Assembly (NCBI RefSeq): GCF_020618475.1
Contig: NZ_CP085337.1
Location: 62,001-126,000 of the forward strand
DNA: 64,000 nt
Origin: Haladaptatus halobius
GTDB taxonomy: Archaea > Halobacteriota > Halobacteria > Halobacteriales > Haladaptataceae
Direction: 5' to 3'
Numbering within the stretch: the first letter of the stretch is position 1; each line of letters begins with the position of its first letter. Under the pieces are notes generated by a model, which was given only the letters and a program-made list of their open reading frames with translations, did no database searches and was not told the DNA's origin. Shown one piece after another: positions 46,745 through 55,484 of this stretch. Made by a program: the position numbers and the translations under genes.

Positions 46745-47166
46745 TGATCGTAAATTCCAAAATAAATTACTCGTATTCTGATCGGAGTCGTTTCGCGCTC
46801 GTGCGCGAACAGGTGACATCGAACTATCGTCTGCAAGCCGTTGAACGAGCGACGCACTCCATTCCCCAGCGTCGTAGCCGGCGTTTGCACGTGATTCGTC
46901 TCGTAGTCGGCGGACTTCGGTTTGTTTTTCTCGATCGAGTTTCGGCAGAGATCGGAACGAGCCTCGTCGTTGGTCGCATCGTGAATCGACTCCTCCTCGA
47001 ATCGTGACGCCGGTTGTACCCGGTCTTCCACGAGAGCTCATTTCACGTGGCTAAGTCCGTCTGCGGGGCGTCCTGTTTGCAGGTAATCGCGATCGCGAGT
47101 CGCTTCGTCGCTTTAACTTCCTCCGCGTTATCGAGAGCGTTCCAAGACCCATCTGCGGAAACTTCT
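46745..47166 (-). pseudogene. IS630-type transposase relic (copy 2), heavily frameshifted
   Basis: From about 47166 the minus strand gives NAEEVKATKRLAIAITCKQD, close to the N-terminal region of copy 1 at 21560-21990 (DAKEVQATKRLMVAFAYKQG), then a stop and several frameshifts while DNA similarity to copy 1 continues (GCGCTCGTGCG and TTCCAAAATAAATTAC near 46750-46800). The catalytic half is absent, ending at the same place as in copy 1. Confidence 0.7.
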
Positions 47167-47431
47167 GCAAGTAGACTATTAGGGTAGACAGGGATTGTAT
47201 GCTGTAAATATTTTCGGAAAATATGCTTGATACGGTGCGTGATTCTTGGAGCGAAAATAAAACTGTAACTATCTTCTGTATCCCGCGCTGCCGACGTGGC
47301 GGATTATCGGATCGGAAGGAAATCTTCACGTCGTACTGGCAGCTTGCATCCGGAAATACGGGTCAGGAGATATGGAAACTTCGAATGCGGTTTTCCCGCT
47401 TGGTGTACGGGGTACGATGCCGATATCGGAA

Positions 47432-48952
47432 TCAAAGAACGTCGCCGTACTGGCGTTCGAGACGCTCGGCGTGTCCCTCACGACCGGTCTCACGGAGACG
47501 CTGGAGATAGCGACGAACCTTCTTGGGACGTCGAGTCGCGTGATACGGACCGCCCTCCTCGATAACGTTCCAAAGCGGATCGCGTAACCCATTCGGCGCA
47601 TGAGGATTTCCGCCATTCTCGTCGCGGGCGGACTCGGCCATCCTATCGGAATGCCACTCTTCGAGTCGAGTAATTCCCTCGGCGACGACGTCGGGATTGA
47701 TCGCGGAGAGATCCGTCGTCTCGTGCGGATCGTCCTCGATATTGTACAGTTCAACGGCGGCGAAGTCGTGGAGCCCATCGTGATAGGTTTGCAGCAATAG
47801 CCAATTCTCCCAGCGAACGCCCCGTTGACAGGTGAGTGCTCCCTGACTGAGAATCAACTCCGCTCGCCCCGTGTCGACACCGTCAGTGAGCGTAGCCGCA
47901 AACGACCGTCCGTCCCAGCCGGCGGCCGGTTCAACTTCGAGAAACTCCGTTAGCGTCGGTGCGAGGTCGAGGTGGTAGTGAAAACCGTCGTCGACCCCGT
48001 TTGTGATTCCGGGCCCGCTCACGACCAGCGGAACGCGTCCGGTCGGGTGGTCGGTGGTGTGGTGATCGCCGTAGATATTGCACTCGCCCTGGTTCTCCCC
48101 GTGGTCGGCGCTGACGATGACGAGCGTCTCCTCGCGAACGCCCCTCCGTTCGAGGAGTTCCAGAAGAGTTCCGATGTGATCGTCCATATACCGAATGCCG
48201 ACGTCGTACCCGTCGATCCACGATTCGAAATCATCGCGGGAAGCGATCTGCCTGGGCGTCCGCGCCAGCTCCGGATCCTCTCCCCAGTCGATATTGTGAT
48301 CCGGATTTTTGCCAACCCCGTGGAGATCTTGTGCGCTGTGCGGTCCGTACCCCTCGTGGTGTGCGTCGATGGTTTCTTCATCGGGCCAGTCCGGAGCGGA
48401 TTCCTGCAACGGGTTGCCGTAATCGAGGGGTGTGTGGTAAGGAGTGTGGGGATCCCAGAAGTTAACGTGGAGATACCAATCCTCCTCGGCGGCGTGATCT
48501 TCGAGCCACGCCTCGGCGTACGCGGAGACGTCGTCCGCCCGCTCGAAACCGCGGCGGCCGGTATCCTGCCAGTCCTGAAATCCGTCGAGGGTGTGCCACG
48601 CGCCGTGTCTAGTCGGGAACGAACTGATCAAGGCCGTGTAGTGCCCCGCGTCTCGGAGGGTAGCCGGGAGGGTTTGAAATGCCTCCGTACCCGAAAACCC
48701 TCGCGTCCGACCGGCCGGTCGAATATCGGCGTTCAGGCCGCCATGGTTGACGACGCCGGTATGGATGCCGAACCGCGCGGTGAACAACGCCGTCCGCGAA
48801 GGAAGACACGGCAAATCTGAGGCGTAGTAATTAGTGAGCCGCATTCCTTCATCGGCGAGGGAATCAATGTGCGGCGACGTGTCTCGATCGTAATCGTAAC
48901 ACCCTAGGTGGTCTGCTCGAAGTGAATCACAGTCGATGTAGAGTATTCGCAT
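47432..48952 (-). CDS. Sulfatase (type I, Cys-type)
   Basis: 506 aa. Hydrolyses sulfate esters. Alkaline-phosphatase-like fold: metal-binding Asp residues in DCDSLRADHLGCYDYDRD (residues 7-24), active-site CLPSR at 49-53 whose Cys49 would be oxidised to formylglycine, and later GTYGDHHTT-like and VSADHGENQGE metal/active-site blocks. The N-terminus begins directly with the catalytic strand and no signal peptide is seen, so it is probably cytoplasmic and acts on imported sulfated sugars or glycans. No maturation enzyme is in the window. Confidence 0.92.
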   Translation of the reverse strand: MRILYIDCDSLRADHLGCYDYDRDTSPHIDSLADEGMRLTNYYASDLPCLPSRTALFTARFGIHTGVVNHGGLNADIRPAGRTRGFSGTEAFQTLPATLRDAGHYTALISSFPTRHGAWHTLDGFQDWQDTGRRGFERADDVSAYAEAWLEDHAAEEDWYLHVNFWDPHTPYHTPLDYGNPLQESAPDWPDEETIDAHHEGYGPHSAQDLHGVGKNPDHNIDWGEDPELARTPRQIASRDDFESWIDGYDVGIRYMDDHIGTLLELLERRGVREETLVIVSADHGENQGECNIYGDHHTTDHPTGRVPLVVSGPGITNGVDDGFHYHLDLAPTLTEFLEVEPAAGWDGRSFAATLTDGVDTGRAELILSQGALTCQRGVRWENWLLLQTYHDGLHDFAAVELYNIEDDPHETTDLSAINPDVVAEGITRLEEWHSDRMAESARDENGGNPHAPNGLRDPLWNVIEEGGPYHATRRPKKVRRYLQRLRETGREGHAERLERQYGDVL

Positions 48953-49427
48953 GATATGAAGTACTCCGGCGGAGCGCCATATGCATTCGGGACTACCAAA
49001 CCGATTCGCTGGACGCCGATTAGAAAACGAGAACAGTTTGGTTACCGCAGATTCAGCCCTGAGTCGGTCGTTTTTGTTTTTATTTGATTTGATAGGAATT
49101 TAAATATCCCTGTTCGCTCTAGCTGAACTTAGGGTTCGAAGGTGTTTGACGGTATGTCGCCACGTTTACTCCGTCTGGTTAACGAGCACGATCCATCAGT
49201 TCGTCGATTGCTTCCGCCGGAAGCGACGGGTGGTCGATAACTCCGATATCACGAACAGGTACGATTCTGTCGGTCGAATCGTCGTCTGCGTGTCGGTCAC
49301 GTACCGAGGAAAACACTCCGCTAGTCCGTCGGATTTCGTCGATGACGATCGATAATCGGCGCCGAGTCTGATGTTCGCCACGTATGAACAGATATTTGCT
49401 CCTCCCTTGAGTACAATCGCGCCAGTC
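48953..49427. other. Divergent intergenic region, 475 bp, with a possible gene remnant
   Basis: Between the sulfatase (minus) and IclR (plus). The minus strand from about 49380 to 49179 reads as acidic, coding-like protein ending PSLPAEAIDELMDRAR, without a start of its own; likely the end of a lost gene. AT-rich around 49066-49110. Confidence 0.35.
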
Positions 49428-50222
49428 ATGGGGGAACAGAAAAACATCGTCCAGGCCTCGATCACCACCCTTCAAATCGTGGTGGCGCTCAAACATCTCG
49501 AAGGAGCGGGTGTGACGAAACTGGCGGCACATCTCGGGCTCCCGAAAAGCACGGTACACAACCACCTCCAAACCTTGCTACAGTCGGAGTTCATTGTTTT
49601 CGACGGCGAGGAGTATCGCGTCGGCCTGCGGTTTCTCGACTTCGGCGAGTTCGTCCGCGAGCGGATTCCACTGCTCGAAGCCGCGGAGGACGAACTCGAC
49701 AACCTCGCCGACGAAACCGAAGAGCTCGCTCATCTGATGATCGAAGAGCACGGCCGTGGCGTTTACGTCTCGCAGGCCAAGAGCACCGACGCGGTGAACA
49801 CGAGCATCCACGTCGGAAAGCGCGTTCACTTACACCAAACGTCGGCCGGAAAAGCGATTCTCGCATACACTCCCGATGACGAACTCGACGAGATACTCGA
49901 CAGACACGGGTTGGAGAGCAAAACCCAAGAGACGATTACTGATAGGGGCGAACTTGAGGAGGAGCTGGAGGCCATCCGAAAACGCGGATACGCATACGAC
50001 GATGAGGAGTGGCACCGCGGCCTCCGCTGCGTCGCCGCACCGATCCGAGATATGGACAACAACGCGATCGGTGCCGTCAGCGTCGCGGCGCCGCTCGGTC
50101 GGACACGTGAAGAACGCTACCGAACAGAGCTTCCCGAAGCCGTGCTCAGCACCGCTAACGTCATTGAATTGAACATGGAGTACAAAGTTCGATCGCCGCC
50201 GTTCCTAGGTAAAAACTATTAG
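49428..50222 (+). CDS. IclR-family transcriptional regulator (sugar cluster)
   Basis: 264 aa from the ATG at 49428. HTH region GVTKLAAHLGLPKSTVHNHLQTL and effector domain with SAGKAILAYTPDDELDEIL, GLRCVAAPIRDMDNNAIGAVSVAAP. Very similar in layout and wording to the IclR at 7801. The 57-nt longer alternative is Pro/Ala-rich and unlike the family N-terminus. Immediately upstream (22 nt) of the isomerase gene at 50245; probably controls the isomerase-kinase-aldolase-dehydrogenase set. Confidence 0.9.
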   Translation: MGEQKNIVQASITTLQIVVALKHLEGAGVTKLAAHLGLPKSTVHNHLQTLLQSEFIVFDGEEYRVGLRFLDFGEFVRERIPLLEAAEDELDNLADETEELAHLMIEEHGRGVYVSQAKSTDAVNTSIHVGKRVHLHQTSAGKAILAYTPDDELDEILDRHGLESKTQETITDRGELEEELEAIRKRGYAYDDEEWHRGLRCVAAPIRDMDNNAIGAVSVAAPLGRTREERYRTELPEAVLSTANVIELNMEYKVRSPPFLGKNY

Positions 50223-50244
50223 CCCCGGCTGCTATCGTTCCCCC

Positions 50245-50988
50245 ATGCGAACTGCTATAAATCTCTTTACACTCAGAGATATCGACGAACCGCTCCCTCG
50301 CGTACTTGAGCGCGTCGCCGACGCGGGCTACGACGGCGTCGAGTTCCTCCATCGCCTCCCCGAGGCGGATACCGAAACCGTCGTCCAAACGCTCGCCGAG
50401 AGGGAACTCGCCGTCCCCGGTGCCCACCTCGGTCCGTTCACTCCGCTATCGGGACTTCCCGACGAACTCGAAGCGACGATAGATACGTACGACGCCGTGG
50501 ATTGCGCAACGCTTTCCGTTTCCGTCGGCGAGGAGCAACTCGACTCACGGGCGGGAATCCAGGAGACTGCCTCACAGCTCGAATCGCTCGCAGATCGGGC
50601 CGGGGAGCACGATATTGACGTTCTCTACCACAACCATCACTGGGAGTTCCGTTCGCTCGACGGGTCGACGCCGTTCGACCTCCTGTTCGACGCGCTCGAC
50701 GACCGAATCGGCCTCGAACTCGACGTCGGGTGGGTTGCCGCCGGCGGTGACGACCCCGTCGAGCGCATCCACCGCCACGCCGACAAGCTATCGATACTTC
50801 ACGTCAAAGACGTCGACACGGCCGAAAAGAAGTCGGTCGAGGTCGGCGAGGGCGACGTAGATCTCGCCGCGTGCATCGATGCCGCCCGCGCCGAAGGAGT
50901 GGAGTGGTTTATCTACGAGCACGACGAGCCCGCCAAGCCGGTCGACTCGCTCCGCACCGGTGCCGAGTTGCTCGAAAGGTTCCGCTGA
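50245..50988 (+). CDS. Sugar isomerase/epimerase, TIM-barrel (AP endonuclease 2 superfamily)
   Basis: 247 aa. Starts MRTAINLFTLRDIDEPLPRV; barrel strands and metal residues include GYDGVEFLHR (Glu), VPGAHLGPF (His), DVLYHNHHWEF (His/His/Glu), LELDVGWVAAGG (Asp), LHVKDVD (His/Lys/Asp) and FIYEHDEP (Glu/His/Asp), the usual set for divalent-metal xylose-isomerase-like enzymes. Interconverts a sugar or keto sugar; the substrate is unknown. Follows the IclR gene by 22 nt and is convergent with the kinase. Confidence 0.86.
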   Translation: MRTAINLFTLRDIDEPLPRVLERVADAGYDGVEFLHRLPEADTETVVQTLAERELAVPGAHLGPFTPLSGLPDELEATIDTYDAVDCATLSVSVGEEQLDSRAGIQETASQLESLADRAGEHDIDVLYHNHHWEFRSLDGSTPFDLLFDALDDRIGLELDVGWVAAGGDDPVERIHRHADKLSILHVKDVDTAEKKSVEVGEGDVDLAACIDAARAEGVEWFIYEHDEPAKPVDSLRTGAELLERFR

Positions 50989-51091
50989 GCACGCTCGGAA
51001 CGATGAGTAGGGGTCGGCAGGGACGAGCGCCGACGAAATCACCGACGCTACACGAGACGGCGGTACCGGGGTCCCGTCTCCTTTCCATCGG

Positions 51092-52225
51092 TTACGAGAG
51101 CGTCGACCGTCCGAATAACTCCTCGTAGCGGTCGACGAACCCGAGGAGTTCGTCGTACGTCGGCGGGTGGCCGTTTCGCACGAACCACCCGGCGACGGCG
51201 CTGCCGACGACGAGTCGAGCGCCGCCGTCGATGTCGGCGAGTTCGGCGATGGCCAACCCAGCGTTGAAATGGTCACCGGCGCTGGTCGTAATCTCGGGTT
51301 CCGAGATCCGCGGAATCACGACCCGGTGTCGGTCGTCAACAGTCGCCAGAACCGACTCCGACACCGTGTGGACAACGATTTCCGAGACGCCGAGCCGGTC
51401 GCGGAGTACGGCGGCGACGTCGACCAGCGAGTCAGCGTCGGCATCGAGTTCGTTCGCGAGCAGAAGCGCCTCGGCGCGGTTCGCGCTTACCGTCACCGGT
51501 ACGACATCGTCGAGGGCGGATAGCGGCTCCACGCCTTGAATCAACGTCTCCGACGAAAGGCGCCGCAAGTCCGCCGGGTCGATCAAGACGCGATTCGGTG
51601 GATCACGGAGACGGGGCCAGAGATCGCGACGGAGACCCTCCCAGATGGAGGGCATCTTCGGAATCGTCGCCCAGTAGCCGAGGCCGAGCAGTTCCGTTCT
51701 GTCGATCGACGCGGCCAGCGAGTTCAGTTCGACTGCCGAGCAGATGTGCTCCCAGTCGAGTTTCGCCAATCGTCGGGTGTCGCTTAGGAGCACTTTCCCG
51801 TCGTCAAACTCTACGGCATCGGTGACCGGAACTGAACCGAGCGAGATCAGTTTCGTCTTTTCGTACTCACGAGTAAATGTCTCTCGTGGCGGTGTGCCGT
51901 ACGTACCGATGATCGTCGGTCGGTGGCCGAGACGTTCCATCGCCCGACCGAGATGTGCCGTGTGGCCGCCCGCGCGCTTGCGCTCGCAGAACCATTCGAT
52001 ACTGCAAGAGGTATCTAGAGACGCAGCGTCGACGATCCGTGTCCCAAATTCCTCGAGTGTATTCATTCGTTCGTACTCATCGGGATCGAATCGCGTTGCC
52101 ACCGCTGTTCGGATGCGGTCGATGACGCCGTCGAAGCCAAACACGACCTTACGGTTCGCTAACGACGGCGGGAGTGCCTGACGACAGGCGTCGATATACT
52201 CTCGGGTTTCTGTATCGATACCCAT
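51092..52225 (-). CDS. PfkB/ribokinase-family carbohydrate kinase
   Basis: 377 aa, longer than classical ribokinases because of an N-terminal extension (residues 1-80) before the family's GGHTAHLGRAMERLG block. C-terminal ATP/anion-hole motif TTSAGDHFNAG with catalytic Asp318. Phosphorylates a sugar or keto-sugar. The N-terminal part (VVFGFDGVIDRI) substitutes the usual short beta-strand start. Divergent from the aldolase at 52475. Substrate unknown; proximity to aldolase and isomerases suggests a phosphorylated ketose is produced. Confidence 0.87.
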   Translation of the reverse strand: MGIDTETREYIDACRQALPPSLANRKVVFGFDGVIDRIRTAVATRFDPDEYERMNTLEEFGTRIVDAASLDTSCSIEWFCERKRAGGHTAHLGRAMERLGHRPTIIGTYGTPPRETFTREYEKTKLISLGSVPVTDAVEFDDGKVLLSDTRRLAKLDWEHICSAVELNSLAASIDRTELLGLGYWATIPKMPSIWEGLRRDLWPRLRDPPNRVLIDPADLRRLSSETLIQGVEPLSALDDVVPVTVSANRAEALLLANELDADADSLVDVAAVLRDRLGVSEIVVHTVSESVLATVDDRHRVVIPRISEPEITTSAGDHFNAGLAIAELADIDGGARLVVGSAVAGWFVRNGHPPTYDELLGFVDRYEELFGRSTLS

Positions 52226-52440
52226 AGTGACTAGTCGATACAGTGAAATCGGGCCATGGTAACAAAACTATTGCTCTCTCGCGGCAATATTGCCGTCTCG
52301 TCTTAAAGTTCAGCTGCTCGAGAGGAGGGGTGATGTCGACTGAAAGCTAGAATTCCCCACCGAAATCGGCTATCGAAAGGGAACCTCGCCTCCGTTCCGG
52401 TCGAGGTTCCAACCCGTGAGGTAGGAACTAACCCAAACGG

Positions 52441-52447
52441 CTTTAGT
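52441..52447 (+). promoter_or_regulatory. TATA-like box for the aldolase gene
   Basis: CTTTAGT about 30 nt before the ATG at 52475. Confidence 0.35.
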
Positions 52448-52474
52448 GCTGCCTTCGGAACGCCCATCCGTCAG

Positions 52475-53257
52475 ATGCGTTCAGTAGTCGATACTCCGAT
52501 TAGCCGAGACGGGCGGTCGATCATTATCGCGATGGATCACGGGCTCGAACGGGGACCGACCGTGTTCGAAGACGATCCGAAGCGCGCCGACCCGTCGGCC
52601 GTGTTCGACATCGCGACCCACGACGCCGTCACGGGACTCGCCGTCCATCAGGGGGTCGCCGAGACGTACCATCCTTCCTACGAGGACGACGTGAACCTCG
52701 TCGCAAAATTGAACGGAAAGACGAGTATGGTGATGGGCGATCGCTACTCGCCGCCGATCTGGTCGGTCGAGAGTGCCGCGGAACTTGGCGCCGACGCCAT
52801 TGGCTACACCGTCTACACCGGGTCGAACCGCGAGGCGGACATGTTCTCGGAGTTCGCCGCCGCCCGCGAAGACGCTCGTGACGCTGACCTACCGATCGTG
52901 CTCTGGTCGTACCCCCGCGGGCAGGGCGTCAACGACCACAACGACTCGGATACCGTCGCTTACGCGGCGCGAATTGGACTCGAGCTCGGTGCGGACATGG
53001 CGAAGATAAAATATCCCGGCACTCAGGAGGGAGTCGAGTGGGCTGTCCACGTCGCAGGCGAACTTCCGGTACTGATGAGCGGCGGTGCGTCGGTCAGCGA
53101 GGAGGCGTTTCTCCGCGACGTGGCGACGTTCATGACCGGCGGCGGGAAGGGACTGACGGTCGGCCGAAATATCTGGCAGAGAGAGAACCCGACTGCCACC
53201 CTGGACAAACTCGAACGACTGGTGTACGAGGATGCCGCCATCGAGGACGTGCTGTAG
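52475..53257 (+). CDS. Class I aldolase of the DhnA/FbaB family
   Basis: 260 aa, usual length for archaeal-type class I fructose-bisphosphate aldolases. Schiff-base lysine in MAKIKYPG (Lys177 or Lys179). Other barrel blocks: IIIAMDHGLERGP, VLWSYPRGQGV, LPVLMSGGASVSEEAF and GLTVGRNIWQRENP (phosphate-binding loop). Family members cleave fructose-1,6-bisphosphate, tagatose- or sulfofructose-phosphates, or 2-amino-3,7-dideoxy sugars. With a PfkB kinase and two isomerases adjacent, a sugar other than glucose is the likely substrate. Followed after 59 nt by the dehydrogenase. Confidence 0.88.
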   Translation: MRSVVDTPISRDGRSIIIAMDHGLERGPTVFEDDPKRADPSAVFDIATHDAVTGLAVHQGVAETYHPSYEDDVNLVAKLNGKTSMVMGDRYSPPIWSVESAAELGADAIGYTVYTGSNREADMFSEFAAAREDARDADLPIVLWSYPRGQGVNDHNDSDTVAYAARIGLELGADMAKIKYPGTQEGVEWAVHVAGELPVLMSGGASVSEEAFLRDVATFMTGGGKGLTVGRNIWQRENPTATLDKLERLVYEDAAIEDVL

Positions 53258-53316
53258 CACCGGAACGCTTCTCTCGAATCAGCAGCTATTTGTGGCGAGC
53301 AATTGTCAGCCTAGAC

Positions 53317-54387
53317 ATGGGTGAGCAAACCACGACCGTACAGGTCGACGAGCGCGCAGACCAGATGCAGGCGCTCGTCAATTACGAACCGGAGGCGGTT
53401 GAACTCCGCGAGGTTGAAGTACCCGACGTCGGCGAAGCCGGGGCGCTGATTCGCGTCGAGGCGGTGGGAATCTGCGGGAGCGACATCCACCAGTGGCACG
53501 GCAGTCACAGCTGGGGGGTCAACTATCCGGTCACACTCGGCCACGAGTTCGGCGGCGTCGTGGAGGAGATAGACGGCGACGGAGAGTTCGAACCCGGCGA
53601 CCGGGTCGTCTGCGAGACGGCCGCCGTCATCGACGAAAAATCGCCGCTCAGCCGACAAGGAAAGTATAATCTCGACCCCGACCGCCTCGGCTTCGGCTAC
53701 GGCGATGACGGTGCGATGGCACGCTACGTCGCGGTTCCCGAACGGTGTCTTCATCACGTCCCAGACGGACTATCGTTCGAACGGGCCGCGCTGACCGAAC
53801 CGTGTAGCGTCGCCTACAACGCTGTCTGCCAGAACGCCGAAATCGATCCCGGCGATAGCGTCCTCGTCCTCGGTCCGGGGACGATCGGTCTGCTCTGCGT
53901 CCAGATGGCGTCGCTCTCCGGTGCGAGCAACGTCATCGCCAACGGCCTCCCGGTCGATGAAGACCGTCTCGAGGTCGCCGAAGAACTCGGCGCGACGGAC
54001 ACCGCGATCGACGATCCGTCTGATCTGATAGACAGCATCGGCGACGGTCTCGGCGTCGATACCGTAATCGACGCCTCGGGTCACTCCGCAACGTTCGAAA
54101 TGGCGATGGATGCGGTTCGTCCCGACGGCCATATTACGAAGGTCGGTTGGGGTCCCCAACCCATGGAGTATAGTATGGATCCGGTGGTTCAGAAGGGAGT
54201 CACAGTACAAGGAAGCTTCTCACATACATGGCCGACGTGGGAGAAGGTGCTCACGCTGCTCAGTACGGGCCAGCTCGATGTCGAACCGATCGTCGATCGC
54301 GTCGCTCCGTTAGAGGAGTGGCGCGAGTGCTTCGAAGGGATGCATGATCGGAAATATATCAAGTGCGTCCTGACCCCGAACGCATGA
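53317..54387 (+). CDS. Zinc-type medium-chain dehydrogenase lacking the structural-zinc cysteines
   Basis: 356 aa from the ATG at 53317 (in-frame GTG/ATG codons farther upstream lie inside the aldolase gene). Sorbitol/threonine-dehydrogenase-like: catalytic-zinc residues Cys53 (GICGSDIHQWHG) and His76-Glu77 (GHEFGG); NAD-binding VLGPGTIGLLCVQMA near 190. In the loop at 99-119, where the family carries four Cys for the structural zinc, only Cys99 remains. Oxidises a polyol or sugar; the exact substrate is unknown. Sits between the aldolase and the isomerase at 54433, apparently cotranscribed. Confidence 0.88.
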   Translation: MGEQTTTVQVDERADQMQALVNYEPEAVELREVEVPDVGEAGALIRVEAVGICGSDIHQWHGSHSWGVNYPVTLGHEFGGVVEEIDGDGEFEPGDRVVCETAAVIDEKSPLSRQGKYNLDPDRLGFGYGDDGAMARYVAVPERCLHHVPDGLSFERAALTEPCSVAYNAVCQNAEIDPGDSVLVLGPGTIGLLCVQMASLSGASNVIANGLPVDEDRLEVAEELGATDTAIDDPSDLIDSIGDGLGVDTVIDASGHSATFEMAMDAVRPDGHITKVGWGPQPMEYSMDPVVQKGVTVQGSFSHTWPTWEKVLTLLSTGQLDVEPIVDRVAPLEEWRECFEGMHDRKYIKCVLTPNA

Positions 54388-54415
54388 GTTGGGCCCCATC
54401 ACTAATTGGTTCGAC

Positions 54416-54423
54416 GGAGGTGA
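54416..54423 (+). promoter_or_regulatory. Strong ribosome-binding site for the gene at 54433
   Basis: GGAGGTGA nine nt before the ATG, unusually complete for this window, supporting translation from within a polycistronic mRNA with the dehydrogenase. Confidence 0.65.
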
Positions 54424-54432
54424 CTGCCTGAC

Positions 54433-55329
54433 ATGCCGCTTGCTGCGTTTCCGAAGTGCTACCTCGGTCAATTGATGGATGGAGAGATGAATCTCGAGGA
54501 ATGGTTCGACGTCGCCGCCGACATCGACGTCGACGGAGTCGAGTTCTACTGGGGCATCACACCGGCGGACGACCTCGGAGAACTGGATCGCCTCAGATCG
54601 GCTGCGACCGACCGAGGGCTTTCGATTCCGATGATGTGCTATTCGCCGGACTTCACACACCCCGACCCGGAGGTGCGACGAGAGGAGGTCGAACAGGAGA
54701 AACGAGCCATCGAAGCGACCGCTCGACTCGGTGGAGGTTATTGTCGCGTCCTCTCAGGGCAGCGACGACCTGATGTCTCTCGGGAGGAAGGGCTGACGTG
54801 GGTGAGCAACTGCATCGACGAACTGCTTCTGCACGCTGCCGACTACGAGGTGACGCTTATCCTCGAAAATCACTACAAGGACGATTACTGGAACCACCCC
54901 GAGTTCGCCCAGCAGATGGACGTGTTCCTCGAGTTGCTCGACCGCATCGACGAGAGTCCGTGGTTCGGCGTTAACTACGACCCTTCGAACGCCATCATCG
55001 CCGGTGATGACCCGATCGAATTACTCGATGCCGTCAAAGAACGTGTCGTCACAATGCACGCCAGCGACCGATACCTCGAAGGCGGAACGGTCGAGGATCT
55101 TCGCGAGATAGAAGCCGAAGGCGGGGAGGGATACGCCGACATCCTCCAACACGGCGTCGTCGGCGAAGGGATGATCGACTACGACGCCGTCTTCTCGCTC
55201 CTCGACGAGGCGGAATTCGACGGTTGGATCTCCATCGAAGATGGGTACGACGCCGAGAAAGGGAAAGAGCATCTCGACCGTTCAGCGCGATTCCTCCGTG
55301 AGAAGATGGCCGAACACGGTCTGTCGTAG
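54433..55329 (+). CDS. Sugar isomerase/epimerase, TIM-barrel
   Basis: 298 aa. Starts MPLAAFPKCYLGQLMDGE; metal and active-site blocks typical of the xylose-isomerase-like barrel: VDGVEFYWG (Glu), LILENHYKDDYW (Glu/His), WFGVNYDPSNA (Asp), VVTMHASDRYL (His/Asp) and WISIEDGYD (Glu). Distinct from the 247-aa isomerase at 50245, so the cluster encodes two such enzymes. Preceded by a strong Shine-Dalgarno sequence 45 nt after the dehydrogenase; last gene of the aldolase-dehydrogenase-isomerase operon. Confidence 0.87.
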   Translation: MPLAAFPKCYLGQLMDGEMNLEEWFDVAADIDVDGVEFYWGITPADDLGELDRLRSAATDRGLSIPMMCYSPDFTHPDPEVRREEVEQEKRAIEATARLGGGYCRVLSGQRRPDVSREEGLTWVSNCIDELLLHAADYEVTLILENHYKDDYWNHPEFAQQMDVFLELLDRIDESPWFGVNYDPSNAIIAGDDPIELLDAVKERVVTMHASDRYLEGGTVEDLREIEAEGGEGYADILQHGVVGEGMIDYDAVFSLLDEAEFDGWISIEDGYDAEKGKEHLDRSARFLREKMAEHGLS

Positions 55330-55484
55330 TTCCCGCAGATGGTCGCTCCGCGGCGAAAAGTGCGTGCCGATTCCGACTTCCGGTCGGCCCGTCCAAAGCG
55401 CCTCGGTTCGACCACTCCAACTCGGCAACCGCCACGTCCCGCGGTTCGGTCGGCGGCGTTCCACGAGCTCTTCCGACCGCCGTC

